From Yanghanlia caeni (GTDB lineage Bacteria > Pseudomonadota > Gammaproteobacteria > Burkholderiales > Burkholderiaceae_B): 61,302 bases of DNA. The notes below the pieces were generated by a model. The model did not search any database, had not been told where the DNA came from, and worked only from the letters and a program-made list of their open reading frames with translations. The DNA lies in the NCBI GenBank assembly GCA_030733815.1, contig JAUZQE010000018.1, positions 1 through 61,302 on the forward strand, read 5' to 3'. Of the stretch, positions 52,501 to 61,302 are shown in pieces (within the stretch, counting starts at the first letter, position 1; each line of letters opens with the position of its first letter). A program made the translations under genes and the position numbers.

Positions 52501-52668
52501 GCCGAGCTGCGCCAGCCACTTGGCCTCGTGATGGTGGGCGGGCTGATCTGCAGCCAGGTGCTCACGCTGTACACCACGCCCGTCATCTATCTGTTCTTCG
52601 ACCGCCATGCGCGCCGCCTGCGACGCCGTGCAGCAGGCGGGCAGGCAAGGGGAGAGCAGACGGCATGA
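49561..52668 (+). CDS. mdtB: RND multidrug efflux permease subunit 1 (MdtB-like)
   Basis: A 1035-aa proton-driven inner-membrane transporter with 12 helices and two large periplasmic loops. The start [39 protein letters not shown], the TM4 proton-relay [20 protein letters not shown] and [20 protein letters not shown] are all typical of the MdtB/MuxB branch, which forms hetero-trimers with a second RND protein. The start is GTG 49561, 9 bp after mdtA. The stop overlaps the mdtC ATG. Confidence 0.94.
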   Translation: MNLSRIFILRPVATTLAMVALLLSGLLAYRLLPVSALPQVDYPTIQVTTLYPGASPDVMTALVTSPLERQFGQMAGLTQMTSSSSGGSSVITLQFDLDLPLDVAEQEVQAAINAASNLLPNDLPAPPVYNKVNPADTPVITLAVTSPTLPLHQVRDLIDVRVAQKLSQISGVGLVSIAGGQRPAVRIRANAAALAARGLTLADVRSAITSANVNQPKGNLDGPERSTTIDANDQLRSVQDYENLILHHEDGSVLRLGDVAQAVHDAENVRQAAWVGTTPAILLNIQRQPGANVVQVVDSVKAMLPGLQASLPVGVDVAVAADRTLTIREAIRHVQTEMLLAIGLVVLVTFVFLRSWKATFIPSVVVPLSLVGSFGIMYLSGFSLNTLSLMALTIATGFVVDDAIVMIENIARHVEDGDPPLQAALKGARQIGFTLVSLTLSLIAVLIPLLFMSDVIGRLFREFAITLAVAILLSLVISLTLTPMMCARMLRPESELRRGRFQHASARMMDALIAGYDRSLQWVLGRQGLTLLVAVATLLLTGLLYGMVPKGFFPQQDTGLIQAISQGPQDVSFTSMAARQRQAAEMLLEDPDVVSVTSFTGIDGTNATLNTGRMQIALRPLAERSSTAAEVIRRLNERLADTPDIELFMQPVQDLTVDDRVSRNQYQMTLSDPDHGVLMAWTPRFVEALAALPEFESVAADLQPNGREAIVRVDRDAAARLGVSHAAVNDALYDAFGQRLISTIFTQAAQYRVVLEVAPEYRQSPADLRHIYVRGSGDVPIPLSAIARIEHDSTLLSIERLGQFPATTLSFNTAPGVALSDAVERIRTAYAELGMPLSSELTFQGAARAFQASLSSTLWLILAAVVTMYIVLGILYESYIHPVTILSTLPSAAVGALAALLLTGTDLDMIGVIGIILLIGIVKKNAIMMIDFALDAERERGLTPLAAIHEAALLRFRPILMTTLAALFSALPLMFATGSGAELRQPLGLVMVGGLICSQVLTLYTTPVIYLFFDRHARRLRRRAAGGQARGEQTA

Positions 52669-55600
52669 GGTGGTTCGGGGTCTTCATCATGCGGCCGGTG
52701 GCGACCACGCTCGCCACCCTTGCCATGCTGCTGACGGGCGCGCTGTCGTACTTCATGCTGCCGGTGGCGCCGCTGCCGCAGATGGATTTCCCCATGATCA
52801 CGGTGTCGGCCAGCATGCCCGGGGCAAGCCCCGAGACCATGGCATCGACGGTGGCCACACCCCTTGAACAGTCGCTGGGCTCCATTGCCGGTCTGGTGGA
52901 GATGAGCTCACGCAGTTCCGAGGGCTCGACGCGGATCATGCTGATGTTCGACATGAACCGCGATATCGACGGGGCCGCACGTGACGTGCAGGCCGCCATC
53001 AACGCCGCGCGCCCCATGCTGCCTTCCGGCCTGCGCAGCAACCCCACGTACCGCAAGGTGAACCCCGCCTCGGCGCCGATTATGGTGCTGGCGCTTACGT
53101 CGCCGGTGGCGACCCAAGGCGAGCTGTACGACCTGGCCTCGACACTGCTTGCGCAGAAGCTGGCGCAGGTGCCCGGCGTGGGCGAGGTGGAGGTGGGCGG
53201 CAGTTCGCTGCCCGCCATTCGCGTGACGCTGAATCCGCAGCAGCTGTATGCAGCAGGCGTGTCGCTGGACGAGGTGCGCCGCGCCCTGAACGAGGCCAAC
53301 ACGCTGCGCCCGAACGGTGTGGTGGAGAACGACCGGCACACGTGGCAGGTGAGCACCGGCGGGCAGATGAACCGGGCGGCACAGTTCGCGCCCCTGATCG
53401 TGGCCTGGCGCGACGGCGCGCCGATTCGCCTGCAGGATGTCGCCCGGGTGGAAGATTCCGTGGAAGACCGCAACAACATCGGCTTCTACAACGACCGGCG
53501 TGCCGTGCTGCTGATCGTGCGCCGGCAGGCCGATGCCAATATTCTTGAAACGGTCGATCGCATTCGCAGCCAGGTGCCGCAGCTGGAAGCGATGCTGCCG
53601 GCAAACGTGACCCTGTCGGTGGCACAGGATCGCACGCCCAGCATTCGTGCTTCGATGCACGAGGCCGAGCTCACGCTCATGATTGCCGTGGCGCTCGTGA
53701 TCGTGGTGGTGCTGATGTTCCTGCGCAATCTGCGCGCGGCGCTGATTCCGGCCATTGCCGTGCCGGCCTCGCTCATCACCACGTTCAGCCTGATGCTGCT
53801 GTTCGGCTATACGCTGAACACCATATCGCTGATGGCGCTGATCGTGGCCACGGGGTTCGTGGTGGATGATGCCATCGTCGTGCTTGAAAACATCATGCGC
53901 TACCGCGAGCAGGGCGTGCCGCCGGTGCGTGCGGCCCTGCGCGGGGCGCGCGAGGTGGGCTTCACCGTGGTGGCCATGAGCGTGTCGCTGGTGGCGGTGT
54001 TCATTCCCATGCTGTTCATGGGCGGGTTGCCGGGGCGGCTGTTTCGCGAGTTTGCGGTGACCCTGTCGACGGCGATCATGGTGTCGCTGCTGCTGTCGCT
54101 CACCCTCACGCCCATGATGTGCGCGCACCTGCTGCGCGGCGGGCGCGACGGGCGCAGGCGTGGGGTTGCGGCCGCGTCGGGCAACGGTGCGGGTTCGGGG
54201 AACGGTTCGGGGAACGGTCCGGGGAACGGTCCGGGGAACGGTCCGGGGAACGGTCCGGGGAACGGTCCGGGGAACGGTTCGGAGGACGGTTCGGGGAACG
54301 GTTCGGGGAACGGTTCGGGGAACGGTTCGGGGAACGGTTCGGGGAACGGTTCGGGGCCGCACGGGAGCGCCAACGTGCCGGCAATGGGTGCGCTGCGCCG
54401 GGCGTTCGTCGCGCTGGGCGCGTGGTTCTGGGAAGGCTACAAGCGCTCGCTGAACTGGGCGCTGGCGCACAGCCGCTTCATGCTGCTGGTGCTCGCGGCG
54501 ACGGTGGGGCTGAACGTTTATCTGTACACGATCGTGCCCAAGGGTTTCTTCCCGCAGCAGGATACCGGACAACTCATGGGCTTTTTCCGGGTCGATCAGG
54601 GCACATCGTTTCAGGCCATGATGCCCAAGCTCGAGGCCTTTCGCCAGCAGCTGCTGAAAGACCCGGCCATTCAGAGCGTGACGGTGCACGCGGGCGGGCG
54701 CGGCGGCAGCAATTCCAGTTTCCTGATGATCGAACTCAAGCCGTTGTCTGAACGTACGGAGAACGCCATGGAAGTGGTGAACCGCCTGCGGCCGCAGTTC
54801 CAGCGCACGCCGGGCGCGCGTCTGACGCTGGTGCCACAGCAGGACATCTTCGTGGGCGGGCGCCAGCAGAGTGCGGGTTCCCATGAGTACACGCTGATGA
54901 GCGGCGATCTCGACGTACTGAAAACATGGATGCCGCGCGTGCAGCAGGCGCTGGCCGCCCTGCCCGAACTGGTCGACGTGGACACCGATGTCGAGGACAA
55001 GGGGCGCCGCGTGGAGCTGGTGATCGACCGCGAGGCGGCCACCCGCCTGGGCGTGGACATGAGCATGATCGCGGCCACGCTGAACAATTCGTTCAGCCAG
55101 CGGCAGGTGTCGGTGATGTACGGCACGCTGAACCAGTACCACGTGGTCATGGGCATCGACGAGCGCTATGCGCAGGATGCCGAGTCGCTGCGGCTGGTGC
55201 AGGTGATTGCGGCCGACGGCCGGCGCGTGCCGCTTTCCGCCTTTACGCGGCTGGAGCGCGGCAGCGCGCCGCTTAGCGTGAACCATCAGGGGTTGCTGGC
55301 GGCCGATTCGATTTCGTTCAGTCTGGCGCCGGGTGTCTCGCTCGACGAGGCGATGGCGGCGATCGAGCAGGCGGTGGCACGCATCGGCCTGCCCACACAC
55401 CAGATTCAGGCGGGGTTCCTGGGCTCGGCCGCAGCGCTGCAGCACAGCGTGGGGCAGCAGCCCTGGCTGATTCTGGGCGCCCTCGTCACCATGTACCTGG
55501 TGCTGGGCATGCTGTACGAAAGCTACATGCACCCCATCACGATTCTTTCGACATTGCCGTCGGCGGGCATCGGTGCGCTGCTGGCGCTCATGATGCTCGA

Positions 55601-56021
55601 TGAGCAGTTCACCCTGATTGCGCTGATCGGCGTGTTCCTGCTGATCGGCATCGTAAAGAAGAACGCGATCATGATGGTCGACTTTGCGCTGCTGGTGGAG
55701 CGCAGCCGGGGGCTGAGTTCGCGTGAGGCCATTTTTCAGGCCTGCCTGGTGCGCTTCCGGCCGATCATGATGACCACGCTCGCGGCGATGCTGGGCGCGC
55801 TGCCGCTGGTGCTGGCCACCGGAGCGGGCGTGGAAATGCGCCGGCCGCTGGGCATCACGATTATCGGCGGGCTGCTGCTCAGCCAGATACTTACGCTTTA
55901 TACGACGCCGGTGGTGTACCTTTACCTCGACCGGCTGCGCTGGCGCTTCGCGCGACGCCGACGCGCCGCGGGGCAGACGCCGCAGGGCACCCCGGCGCCG
56001 GGCGCCGCGGGCGGCGATTGA
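52665..56021 (+). CDS. mdtC: RND multidrug efflux permease subunit 2 (MdtC-like) with Gly-rich repeat insert
   Basis: An 1118-aa partner RND transporter ([78 protein letters not shown]). It is about 90 aa longer than E. coli MdtC. Most of the excess is a Gly/Ser/Asn/Pro linker at about residues 500-570, between the end of TM6 ([13 protein letters not shown]) and the pre-TM7 helix ([18 protein letters not shown]), the cytoplasmic loop joining the two halves. The insert is in frame and the second half is intact, so the pump should be functional. Confidence 0.93.
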   Translation: MRWFGVFIMRPVATTLATLAMLLTGALSYFMLPVAPLPQMDFPMITVSASMPGASPETMASTVATPLEQSLGSIAGLVEMSSRSSEGSTRIMLMFDMNRDIDGAARDVQAAINAARPMLPSGLRSNPTYRKVNPASAPIMVLALTSPVATQGELYDLASTLLAQKLAQVPGVGEVEVGGSSLPAIRVTLNPQQLYAAGVSLDEVRRALNEANTLRPNGVVENDRHTWQVSTGGQMNRAAQFAPLIVAWRDGAPIRLQDVARVEDSVEDRNNIGFYNDRRAVLLIVRRQADANILETVDRIRSQVPQLEAMLPANVTLSVAQDRTPSIRASMHEAELTLMIAVALVIVVVLMFLRNLRAALIPAIAVPASLITTFSLMLLFGYTLNTISLMALIVATGFVVDDAIVVLENIMRYREQGVPPVRAALRGAREVGFTVVAMSVSLVAVFIPMLFMGGLPGRLFREFAVTLSTAIMVSLLLSLTLTPMMCAHLLRGGRDGRRRGVAAASGNGAGSGNGSGNGPGNGPGNGPGNGPGNGPGNGSEDGSGNGSGNGSGNGSGNGSGNGSGPHGSANVPAMGALRRAFVALGAWFWEGYKRSLNWALAHSRFMLLVLAATVGLNVYLYTIVPKGFFPQQDTGQLMGFFRVDQGTSFQAMMPKLEAFRQQLLKDPAIQSVTVHAGGRGGSNSSFLMIELKPLSERTENAMEVVNRLRPQFQRTPGARLTLVPQQDIFVGGRQQSAGSHEYTLMSGDLDVLKTWMPRVQQALAALPELVDVDTDVEDKGRRVELVIDREAATRLGVDMSMIAATLNNSFSQRQVSVMYGTLNQYHVVMGIDERYAQDAESLRLVQVIAADGRRVPLSAFTRLERGSAPLSVNHQGLLAADSISFSLAPGVSLDEAMAAIEQAVARIGLPTHQIQAGFLGSAAALQHSVGQQPWLILGALVTMYLVLGMLYESYMHPITILSTLPSAGIGALLALMMLDEQFTLIALIGVFLLIGIVKKNAIMMVDFALLVERSRGLSSREAIFQACLVRFRPIMMTTLAAMLGALPLVLATGAGVEMRRPLGITIIGGLLLSQILTLYTTPVVYLYLDRLRWRFARRRRAAGQTPQGTPAPGAAGGD
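54192..54359 (+). repeat. 12-bp in-frame tandem repeat, 14 units, in mdtC
   Basis: Fourteen consecutive 12-bp units, mostly GGTTCGGGGAAC (Gly-Ser-Gly-Asn) or GGTCCGGGGAAC (Gly-Pro-Gly-Asn). The order is 2 GSGN, 5 GPGN, 1 GSED, 5 GSGN and a final GSGP. The unit length is a multiple of three, so copy-number changes keep the frame. Confidence 0.97.
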
Positions 56022-56053
56022 ACCCGGAAGATATTCAGGGACAGTAACCGGCC

Positions 56054-57538
56054 ATGCAGACATCTTTCTCGCTTAACGCTGCCTTGAATCCGTCCGCACG
56101 CATGGGTCGCCTGACGGCCGCATTGCTGGTGGTTGGCGCGCTCGCCGGCTGCGCCGTCGGGCCCGATTACGCACGGCCGGACATCGACGTAGGCGCCGCC
56201 TACCGGCAGGCGGACGTGGCACCTGAGCCGCAAGCCAATGCCGGCTGGGTGCAGGCGCGACCGGGCGTTGCGCCCCTGCGCACGGACTGGTGGACGCTGT
56301 ATGGCGACGCCACGCTCAACGAACTGATCGCCACCCTGCAGGAAGGCAACCTTGACGTGCAGCTGGCCGAGGCACGATACCGGCAGGCGCAGGCCGCCCT
56401 GCAATCGGCGCGCTCCGGTTTCTTTCCGACAGTGGGCAGCGATGCGTCGGTTGACCGTTCCGGCGGCGGTAGCGGCGCTGCGGGCGGGGGCGTGAGCAAC
56501 ACCTATGCGCTGTCGGCTGCGGTCAGTTGGGAAATCGACCTCTGGGGCCGCGTGCGCCGCTCGGTTGAGGCGGGGCGGGCGGCGCTGGATGCGAGCAGCG
56601 CCGATATTGATGCGGTGCGTCTCAGCATGCAGTCGACCCTGGCACAGACCTATTTCAGCCTGCGCGTCACCGACGCCGAGATCCGGCTCATGCAGCAGAC
56701 GGTGCAGGCGTACGAGCGCTCGCTGCGCCTGACGCAGAACCGTTATGCGGCCGGGGTGGCCATGCAGGCCGACGTGGCGGCCGCCCGCACCCAGCTCGAG
56801 AACGCCCGCACGCAGCTGCTGGCACTACAGCGTCAGCGCGCCCAGCTGGAGCATGCGCTTGCTGTGCTGCTGGGGCGCCCGCCATCGGCCTTCGCCCTGG
56901 CCGCCACCCACGACGTGCCGCAGCTGCCCGCAATTCCGGTGGGCGTGCCGGCCGAGCTGTTGCAGCACCGCCCCGATCTGGTGGCGGCGGAACGGCGCAT
57001 GGCCGAAGCCAATGCGCAGATCGGCGTGGCGCAGGCGGCCTGGTTTCCGGCCCTGACCTTGAGCGGCGTGGGGGGCTTCCGGTCGGGCCAGTGGGCCGAG
57101 TGGCTCACGGCTCCGGCGCGCTACTGGGCATTGGGCCCGGCCCTGGCGCTGACCCTGTTCGATGGCGGTGCACGCAGTGCCGCCGTGCAGCAGGCGCGGG
57201 CGAACTTCGACGTGCAGGCGGTCAGCTGGCGCCAGGCGGTGCTGGCGGCCTTGCAGGAAGTGGAAGACCTGCTGGTGCAGCTGCGTGTGATGGGTATGGA
57301 ACAGGTCACGCAGGGCCGTGCGCTGGAGTCTGCACGTGAATCTTTGCGGCTCACGCAGAACCAGTATGTGGCCGGGCTGATCGATTACCTGAGCGTGGTG
57401 CAGACGGAAACCACGGCGCTCAGCACCGAGCGGGCGGCCCTGAACCTGCTGGCAGACCGGCTGATCGCGAGCGCCCGCCTGATGGCAGCGCTGGGCGGCG
57501 GCCTGCCCGCCGCCGATGCGCTAGAAGCCGGGCAATAG
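56054..57538 (+). CDS. NodT-family outer membrane efflux lipoprotein
   Basis: A 494-aa outer-membrane channel for the upstream RND pump. A lipobox LAGC at about residues 30-33 predicts N-terminal acylation. CAVGPDYARPD and the following WWTLYGDATLNELIATLQEG are hallmarks of the NodT/OprM family. Two OEP repeats (about 85-280 and 300-485) follow, with LLQHRPDLVAAERRMAEANAQIG at the second repeat. It starts 32 bp after mdtC, making a complete adaptor-pump-pump-channel operon. Confidence 0.93.
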   Translation: MQTSFSLNAALNPSARMGRLTAALLVVGALAGCAVGPDYARPDIDVGAAYRQADVAPEPQANAGWVQARPGVAPLRTDWWTLYGDATLNELIATLQEGNLDVQLAEARYRQAQAALQSARSGFFPTVGSDASVDRSGGGSGAAGGGVSNTYALSAAVSWEIDLWGRVRRSVEAGRAALDASSADIDAVRLSMQSTLAQTYFSLRVTDAEIRLMQQTVQAYERSLRLTQNRYAAGVAMQADVAAARTQLENARTQLLALQRQRAQLEHALAVLLGRPPSAFALAATHDVPQLPAIPVGVPAELLQHRPDLVAAERRMAEANAQIGVAQAAWFPALTLSGVGGFRSGQWAEWLTAPARYWALGPALALTLFDGGARSAAVQQARANFDVQAVSWRQAVLAALQEVEDLLVQLRVMGMEQVTQGRALESARESLRLTQNQYVAGLIDYLSVVQTETTALSTERAALNLLADRLIASARLMAALGGGLPAADALEAGQ

Positions 57539-57583
57539 GCTTAGCGGCCTACGCGACGCCACACGCGAACGGCCCCGGAATAA

Positions 57584-58555
57584 TTACATTTGAGCCCGCA
57601 TGAAGGCGATACCGTGTGCGCCGTGTTCCTGCGCCGTGCGCAGCGTGGCGCGGCTCTGGCCACCCAAGGCGAACACGGGGCAGCCCGCGCCGCCTGCCAG
57701 CTGGGCGAAGCGTTGCCAGCCCATGCCCGGCACATCGGGATGCGAGGGGGTGTCGAGCACATGGCCGATCACCATGAAGTCGACCTGCATGGCGCGCGCG
57801 GCCTGGAGTTCTTCTTCGTTGTGCACGGAAGCGGCCACCCAGGCCGGTTTGCGCGGCACCGCCCGGCGCACCTGCACGTCGGCGGCGCGCAGGTGCACGC
57901 CGTCGGCCTGCGACCACCACGCTTCCTGATGCACGCCGTTGACCAGGCACAGCGCACCGGTGCCACGGCAACGCGACAGCACCGCCTGGAAGGCGCGTTC
58001 CAGTGCGGCACGTTCAGTCTGATCGTTGCGGGCCTGCCGTTCCCATTCCGGTTCGCGAAACTGCACCAGCCGCACGCCATCGGCAAGGGCGGCGTCGAGC
58101 CGCTCGAGCCAGGCATTCAGGTTCTGTTCTGAACCAATGTGGCTGATGAGGTAGCGCTCGGGCAGGGTGAGCCAGCGTAATGGCGGCTCGGTGGCCGGCA
58201 GCACGGGGCCGACTTCCAGCGGGCCATGCGGGTTCACCCACGCGAGCGCCTGATCTTCCATGCCCCGCGCTTCGCCGTTCCACGCGGTAACCTTCCAGAA
58301 CGCGAGGCGCACGATGGTCTTGGGGTATTCGTGCACATAGGTTACCCAGGGGGTGGCTGCGGTCACGTCGATATCGAGCTCTTCCTTGAGCTCGCGTACC
58401 AGTGCTTCGCGCACCGTCTCGCCGGGTTCAATTTTGCCGCCCGGCAGTTCCCACCATTCGGGCCACGGTTTGCCGGCGGGGCGCTGCCCGAGCAGGACGC
58501 GGCCATCGTCGCGCAGAACGATGCCGACCGCCACGTCGATGAACGGTTTAGACAT
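57584..58555 (-). CDS. mutT: MutT-type Nudix hydrolase fused to a ThiE/TenI-like domain
   Basis: A 323-aa fusion. The N terminus (about 1-130) is a MutT-like Nudix domain, with box GGKIEPGETVREALVRELKEEL (the REx2EE core is visible) for 8-oxo-dGTP clean-up. The C terminus (about 140-323) is a thiamine-phosphate-synthase-like barrel: VRLVQFREPEW, LVNGVHQEA, ADGVHLRAADV, CPVFALGGQS. The ThiE Lys of the usual VQLREK is replaced, so catalysis there is doubtful. The architecture is known in proteobacteria. The start overlaps the DUF815 gene stop by 8 bases. Confidence 0.9.
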   Translation of the reverse strand: MSKPFIDVAVGIVLRDDGRVLLGQRPAGKPWPEWWELPGGKIEPGETVREALVRELKEELDIDVTAATPWVTYVHEYPKTIVRLAFWKVTAWNGEARGMEDQALAWVNPHGPLEVGPVLPATEPPLRWLTLPERYLISHIGSEQNLNAWLERLDAALADGVRLVQFREPEWERQARNDQTERAALERAFQAVLSRCRGTGALCLVNGVHQEAWWSQADGVHLRAADVQVRRAVPRKPAWVAASVHNEEELQAARAMQVDFMVIGHVLDTPSHPDVPGMGWQRFAQLAGGAGCPVFALGGQSRATLRTAQEHGAHGIAFMRAQM

Positions 58556-59414
58556 GGCGCGCCGCCCAGTCGCGTGCGAACTGCCGCGCCACCCGCCCCG
58601 AACGCGACCCGCGTTCGAGTGCCCACTGCAGTGCCTCGCTGCGGGCGGCGTCGATGGATTCGGCCGTGCAGCCGTGCTCGCGCAGCCAGTGGTTCACGAT
58701 GTCGAGGTAGTCGTCTTGCCGGAAGGGGTAGAACGACAGCCACAGGCCGAAGCGTTCCGACAGGGAGATCTTCTCTTCCACGGTTTCGCCGGGGTGAATT
58801 TCGCCGTCGGACTGGTGCTTGGCGCCGAGGTTTTCGCTCATGTATTCGGGCATGAGGTGGCGGCGGTTCGAGGTGGCGTAGATGAGCACGTTGTCGCCTG
58901 CCGCGCTCACCGAGCCGTCGAGCACCGACTTGAGTTCCTTGTAGCTGGCCTCGCCTTCCTCGAACGACAGGTCGTCGCAGAAGATGATGAAGCGCTCGGG
59001 GCGCTCGCCCACCAGCGCCACGATATCGCCCAGATCGGCCAGGTCGGACTTGTCGACTTCGATGAGCCGCAGGCCCTGGTCGGCGTACTGCGCCAGCATG
59101 GCCTTGACCAGCGAGCTCTTGCCGGTACCGCGTGCGCCGGTCATGAGAACGTTGTTGGCGGGCTTGCCCTCGAGGAAATGGCGCGTGTTGCGATCGATGA
59201 CGGCTTTCTGGCGGTCGATGTGCTGCAGGTCGTCGAGATGGATGCGCGCGACGTTGCGCACGGCGTCGAGCCAGCCGCGCGCACCACGCTTGCGCCAGCG
59301 AAAGGCATGCGCCTGCCAGTCGATGGGCGGCGGGGCCGGCGGCAGCCAGGCTTCCAGTTGGGCCAGCACGCGTTCGGCGCGTTCGATCAGCGTGTGCAAT
59401 TCATACGGGGGCAC
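58548..59414 (-). CDS. DUF815-family AAA-like ATPase
   Basis: A 288-aa P-loop ATPase of the DUF815 family. Walker A is GARGTGKSSLVKAML (about 93-107) and Walker B is RFIIFCDDLSFEEGEASYK (about 143-161), which includes the family signature. SNRRHLMPEYMSEN follows. Cellular role is unknown; the family often neighbours mutT. The start is GTG 59414 after a CCGGAGAA site. It is divergent from ispB. Confidence 0.9.
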   Translation of the reverse strand: MPPYELHTLIERAERVLAQLEAWLPPAPPPIDWQAHAFRWRKRGARGWLDAVRNVARIHLDDLQHIDRQKAVIDRNTRHFLEGKPANNVLMTGARGTGKSSLVKAMLAQYADQGLRLIEVDKSDLADLGDIVALVGERPERFIIFCDDLSFEEGEASYKELKSVLDGSVSAAGDNVLIYATSNRRHLMPEYMSENLGAKHQSDGEIHPGETVEEKISLSERFGLWLSFYPFRQDDYLDIVNHWLREHGCTAESIDAARSEALQWALERGSRSGRVARQFARDWAARHV

Positions 59415-59490
59415 GACGTTTTCTCCGGTTTCTTGCTCTTTGAACTGAAAACAGCCATTATCGCCAAATTTTCAGCCCCGACCCCTCACG

Positions 59491-59496
59491 TATAAT
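59491..59496 (+). promoter_or_regulatory. Consensus -10 box for ispB
   Basis: TATAAT in the 110-bp divergent region, 28 bp before the GTG start of ispB. The -35 is weak (ATTTTC at 17-bp spacing). It would give a leader of about 20-35 nt. Confidence 0.45.
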
Positions 59497-59524
59497 CCTC
59501 CAATTCGCCATTTCCGTAATTTTC

Positions 59525-60502
59525 GTGGGTCCCATCTTGAACCTGACCGACCTTCTCGCTCCCATCGACGACGACATGAAGGCCATGGACGCCGTGATCC
59601 GTGCACGCCTCGATTCCGAAGTCGTCCTTATCCGCACCATTGGCGAGTACATTGTCGCGGCAGGCGGAAAACGCATGCGACCGGCCATGCTGCTCATGGT
59701 GGCGCGTGCGCTGGGGTACCAGGGCACGACGCATCATCTGCTGGCGGCCGTTGTCGAGTTCATCCATACGGCCACGCTGCTGCACGACGACGTGGTCGAT
59801 GAATCCGACATGCGCCGGGGCCGGCAGACGGCCAATGCGGTGTTCGGCAATGCGGCCAGCGTGCTGGTGGGCGATTATCTGTATTCGCGCTCGTTCGAGA
59901 TGATGGTGGAATCGGGTTCGATGCCGGCCATGACCGTGCTGTCGGCCGCCACGACGGTGATCGCCGAGGGCGAGGTGCTGCAGCTTCTGAACGTGCACGA
60001 CCCCGACGTATCGCTCGAGCGCTATCTGCAGGTGGTGCGCTACAAAACCGCGAAACTTTTCGAGGCGGCGGCCCAGGTGGGTGCCATCGTGGCTGGTGCC
60101 ACGCCCGAGCAGCAAGCCGCTGCTGCGGCCTACGGTCGGCATATCGGCACCGCGTTCCAGCTGGTCGACGACGTGCTCGATTACGGCGGCAACGCCGAGG
60201 CGCTGGGCAAGAACGTGGGCGACGACCTGCGCGAAGGCAAGCCCACCCTGCCGCTCATTCGGGTCATGGAAGTGGGTACGCCGGCGCAACGCTTTCTGGT
60301 GCACGACGCCATTCTGCACGGCGACGGCGACTTCGAGGCGGTGGCCCGTGCGGTGCAGGAAACCGATGCGCTGGAATACACCCGCAAGGCCGCCGTGGCC
60401 GAGGCGGAACTGGCCCGCTCGGCGCTTGGCGACTGGCCCCTTTCCATACATCGCGATTCTTTGCTAGAATTATGCTCTTTCGCGGTTTCCCGAGACCGCT
60501 AA
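59525..60502 (+). CDS. ispB: Octaprenyl diphosphate synthase
   Basis: Trans-polyprenyl synthase that makes the C40 side chain of ubiquinone. The 325-aa product has the first Asp-rich motif LLHDDVVDESDMRRG (about 80-94), the second QLVDDVLDYGG (about 210-220), and GGKRMRPAMLLM for the isopentenyl-PP site. The start is GTG 59525 or TTG 59537 (MNLTDLLAPI), the latter closer to homologues. rplU-rpmA-obgE, frequent neighbours of ispB, are not here. The tRNA-Pro promoter lies inside its 3' end. Confidence 0.94.
   Translation: MGPILNLTDLLAPIDDDMKAMDAVIRARLDSEVVLIRTIGEYIVAAGGKRMRPAMLLMVARALGYQGTTHHLLAAVVEFIHTATLLHDDVVDESDMRRGRQTANAVFGNAASVLVGDYLYSRSFEMMVESGSMPAMTVLSAATTVIAEGEVLQLLNVHDPDVSLERYLQVVRYKTAKLFEAAAQVGAIVAGATPEQQAAAAAYGRHIGTAFQLVDDVLDYGGNAEALGKNVGDDLREGKPTLPLIRVMEVGTPAQRFLVHDAILHGDGDFEAVARAVQETDALEYTRKAAVAEAELARSALGDWPLSIHRDSLLELCSFAVSRDR
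60441..60470 (+). promoter_or_regulatory. Promoter for tRNA-Pro inside the ispB 3' end
   Basis: TTTCCA (60441-60446) and TAGAAT (60465-60470) are separated by 18 bp, with an AT-rich stretch after the -10. The predicted start near 60477 would leave a 5' leader of about 48 nt for RNase P removal. Confidence 0.45.
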
Positions 60503-60524
60503 AAACAGCAACACGTGCATTAGT

Positions 60525-60602
<78 letters not shown>

Positions 60603-60635
60603 ACATTTTGGTTGCAACCCTGCACGGCAGGGCTG

Positions 60636-60667
60636 AAAAAAGCGCGGTGCGAACCGTGCTTTTTTTG
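60636..60667. terminator. Bidirectional Rho-independent terminator
   Basis: An A-run, the stem AGCGCGGT-GCGA-ACCGTGCT (one G-T pair) and a T-run. It would end the tRNA-Pro transcript on the plus strand and the Lrp-like gene on the minus strand. Confidence 0.85.
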
Positions 60668-60697
60668 TGGCCGCCGCATGCGCTGCCGCGGATTGAG

Positions 60698-61168
60698 TCA
60701 GCGCGGCAAAGGCAGTGGCAGCGCAGTTTTGTATTGCACCTGCTTGAGTGCAAAGCTCGAGCGGATTTTTTCGATGCCCGGAATGGGCGTGAGCTGCTCG
60801 AGTATGAAGCGCTCGAGTGCGGCGATATCGGCCACGGCCACCCGTATCAGGTAGTCGCTGTCACCCGTCATCAGGTAGCACTCCATCACCTCTTCCTGTT
60901 CCGCAATGCGGCTTTCGAACGCGGCCAGCGCTTCCTTCGACTGCGTTTTCAGGCTGATGGAAATGAATACGTTCAGGGTCAGGCCCAGGGCCTGCGGATT
61001 CGTGATCGCAACGTAGCGTTCGATGACGCCCGCTGCTTCCAGTGCCTTCACGCGCGCCAGACAGGGCGAGGGCGACAGATGCACGCGGCGCGCCAGTTCG
61101 ACGTTCGACAGCGAGCCGTCGGCCTGCAATTCCGCCAGAATGCGCAGATCCGTAGCGTCCAGTTTCAT
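60698..61168 (-). CDS. Lrp/AsnC family transcriptional regulator
   Basis: A 156-aa regulator with an N-terminal HTH (about 1-62; [42 protein letters not shown]) and a C-terminal RAM ligand-binding/oligomerisation domain (about 70-145; [30 protein letters not shown]). It is close to Lrp of amino-acid-responsive type; the ligand and target genes are unknown. The upstream 134 bp to the window edge contain two short hairpins (GGCACG-TTTCA-CGTGCC at about 61216-61232; CGGCC-TTCC-GGCCG at about 61189-61202) and no gene that I can support. Confidence 0.9.
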   Translation of the reverse strand: MKLDATDLRILAELQADGSLSNVELARRVHLSPSPCLARVKALEAAGVIERYVAITNPQALGLTLNVFISISLKTQSKEALAAFESRIAEQEEVMECYLMTGDSDYLIRVAVADIAALERFILEQLTPIPGIEKIRSSFALKQVQYKTALPLPLPR

Positions 61169-61302
61169 CCGATTGCGCGGGAAACCTCGGCCTTCCGGCC
61201 GGGGAGGGATAGCGCGGCACGTTTCACGTGCCCTGCTCCCGCATCTCCTTTCGAGGTTGCTATCCTTGCGTAGCCGTAGCCATCGCTACGCTGAATAATC
61301 CG

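Noticed and set aside
54192-54359. CRISPR-like array
   Set aside because: Units are contiguous 12-mers with no spacers and read in frame inside mdtC.
49804-56063. Long open frames antisense to both RND pump genes
   Set aside because: They mirror mdtB and mdtC and encode Arg/His/Gln-rich sequence without domains.

Overview
The window looks like a chromosomal segment of a GC-rich betaproteobacterium, most likely Alcaligenaceae (Bordetella/Achromobacter/Pusillimonas-like Burkholderiales). This is inferred from gene content and order (kdsD-kdsC-lptCAB; DUF3460-scpA-panC; prepilin peptidase-coaE-zapD; ubiE-Tim44-like-ubiJ-ubiB) and from protein similarity recalled by eye, not from a database search. 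Nearly all of it is dense core-genome coding sequence with many ATGA-type overlaps. I see no insertion sequence, prophage, CRISPR array, rRNA or integrase.

Layout. 1-602 is a non-coding repeat region with a 46-bp tandem repeat and a ~370-bp imperfect inverted repeat. 603-4305 (minus) is the Kdo/LPS-export operon kdsD-kdsC-lptC-lptA-lptB. Then come apt (+), a giant FAD/Fe-S oxidoreductase (-), a small DedA/VTT-like membrane protein (-), ilvA (+) and a glutamate-cysteine-ligase-like gene (+).

12.8-22.2 kb is the most unusual part. It is a probable partner-switching signalling cluster: an orphan ABC-type binding protein and a double-sensor SpoIIE phosphatase; a divergent MFS transporter with an N-terminal sensor region; an operon of an NCS2 permease with a degenerate GHKL (anti-sigma-kinase-like) tail, an RsbW-like kinase and alanine racemase; and a divergent STAS antagonist. 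No sigma factor is encoded nearby, so the output is unknown.

22.2-26.1 kb holds pxpB-pxpC (5-oxoprolinase subunits) downstream of phoB-phoR, with a good Pho-box match in front of phoB. 26.2-30.9 kb is a ubiquinone block (ubiE, Tim44-like, ubiJ, ubiB) ending in the heptose adenylyltransferase. 30.9-34.7 kb (minus) has a TolC-family protein, a Pcm-family methyltransferase, thiD and thiG. 34.9-42.0 kb is a cobalamin locus: btuB-btuF under a cobalamin riboswitch, divergent from cobalamin-dependent metH.

42.0-48.2 kb has an MmyB-like regulator, DUF3460, scpA, panC, a minimal LuxR-type HTH protein, an NlpE-like lipoprotein, a short prepilin peptidase, coaE and zapD. 48.3-57.5 kb is a four-gene MdtABC-type RND efflux operon with a NodT-family outer-membrane channel. 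The second pump subunit carries a 14-unit, 12-bp in-frame repeat. 57.6-61.2 kb has a MutT-ThiE-like fusion, a DUF815 ATPase, ispB, tRNA-Pro(CGG) with a bidirectional terminator, and an Lrp/AsnC regulator.
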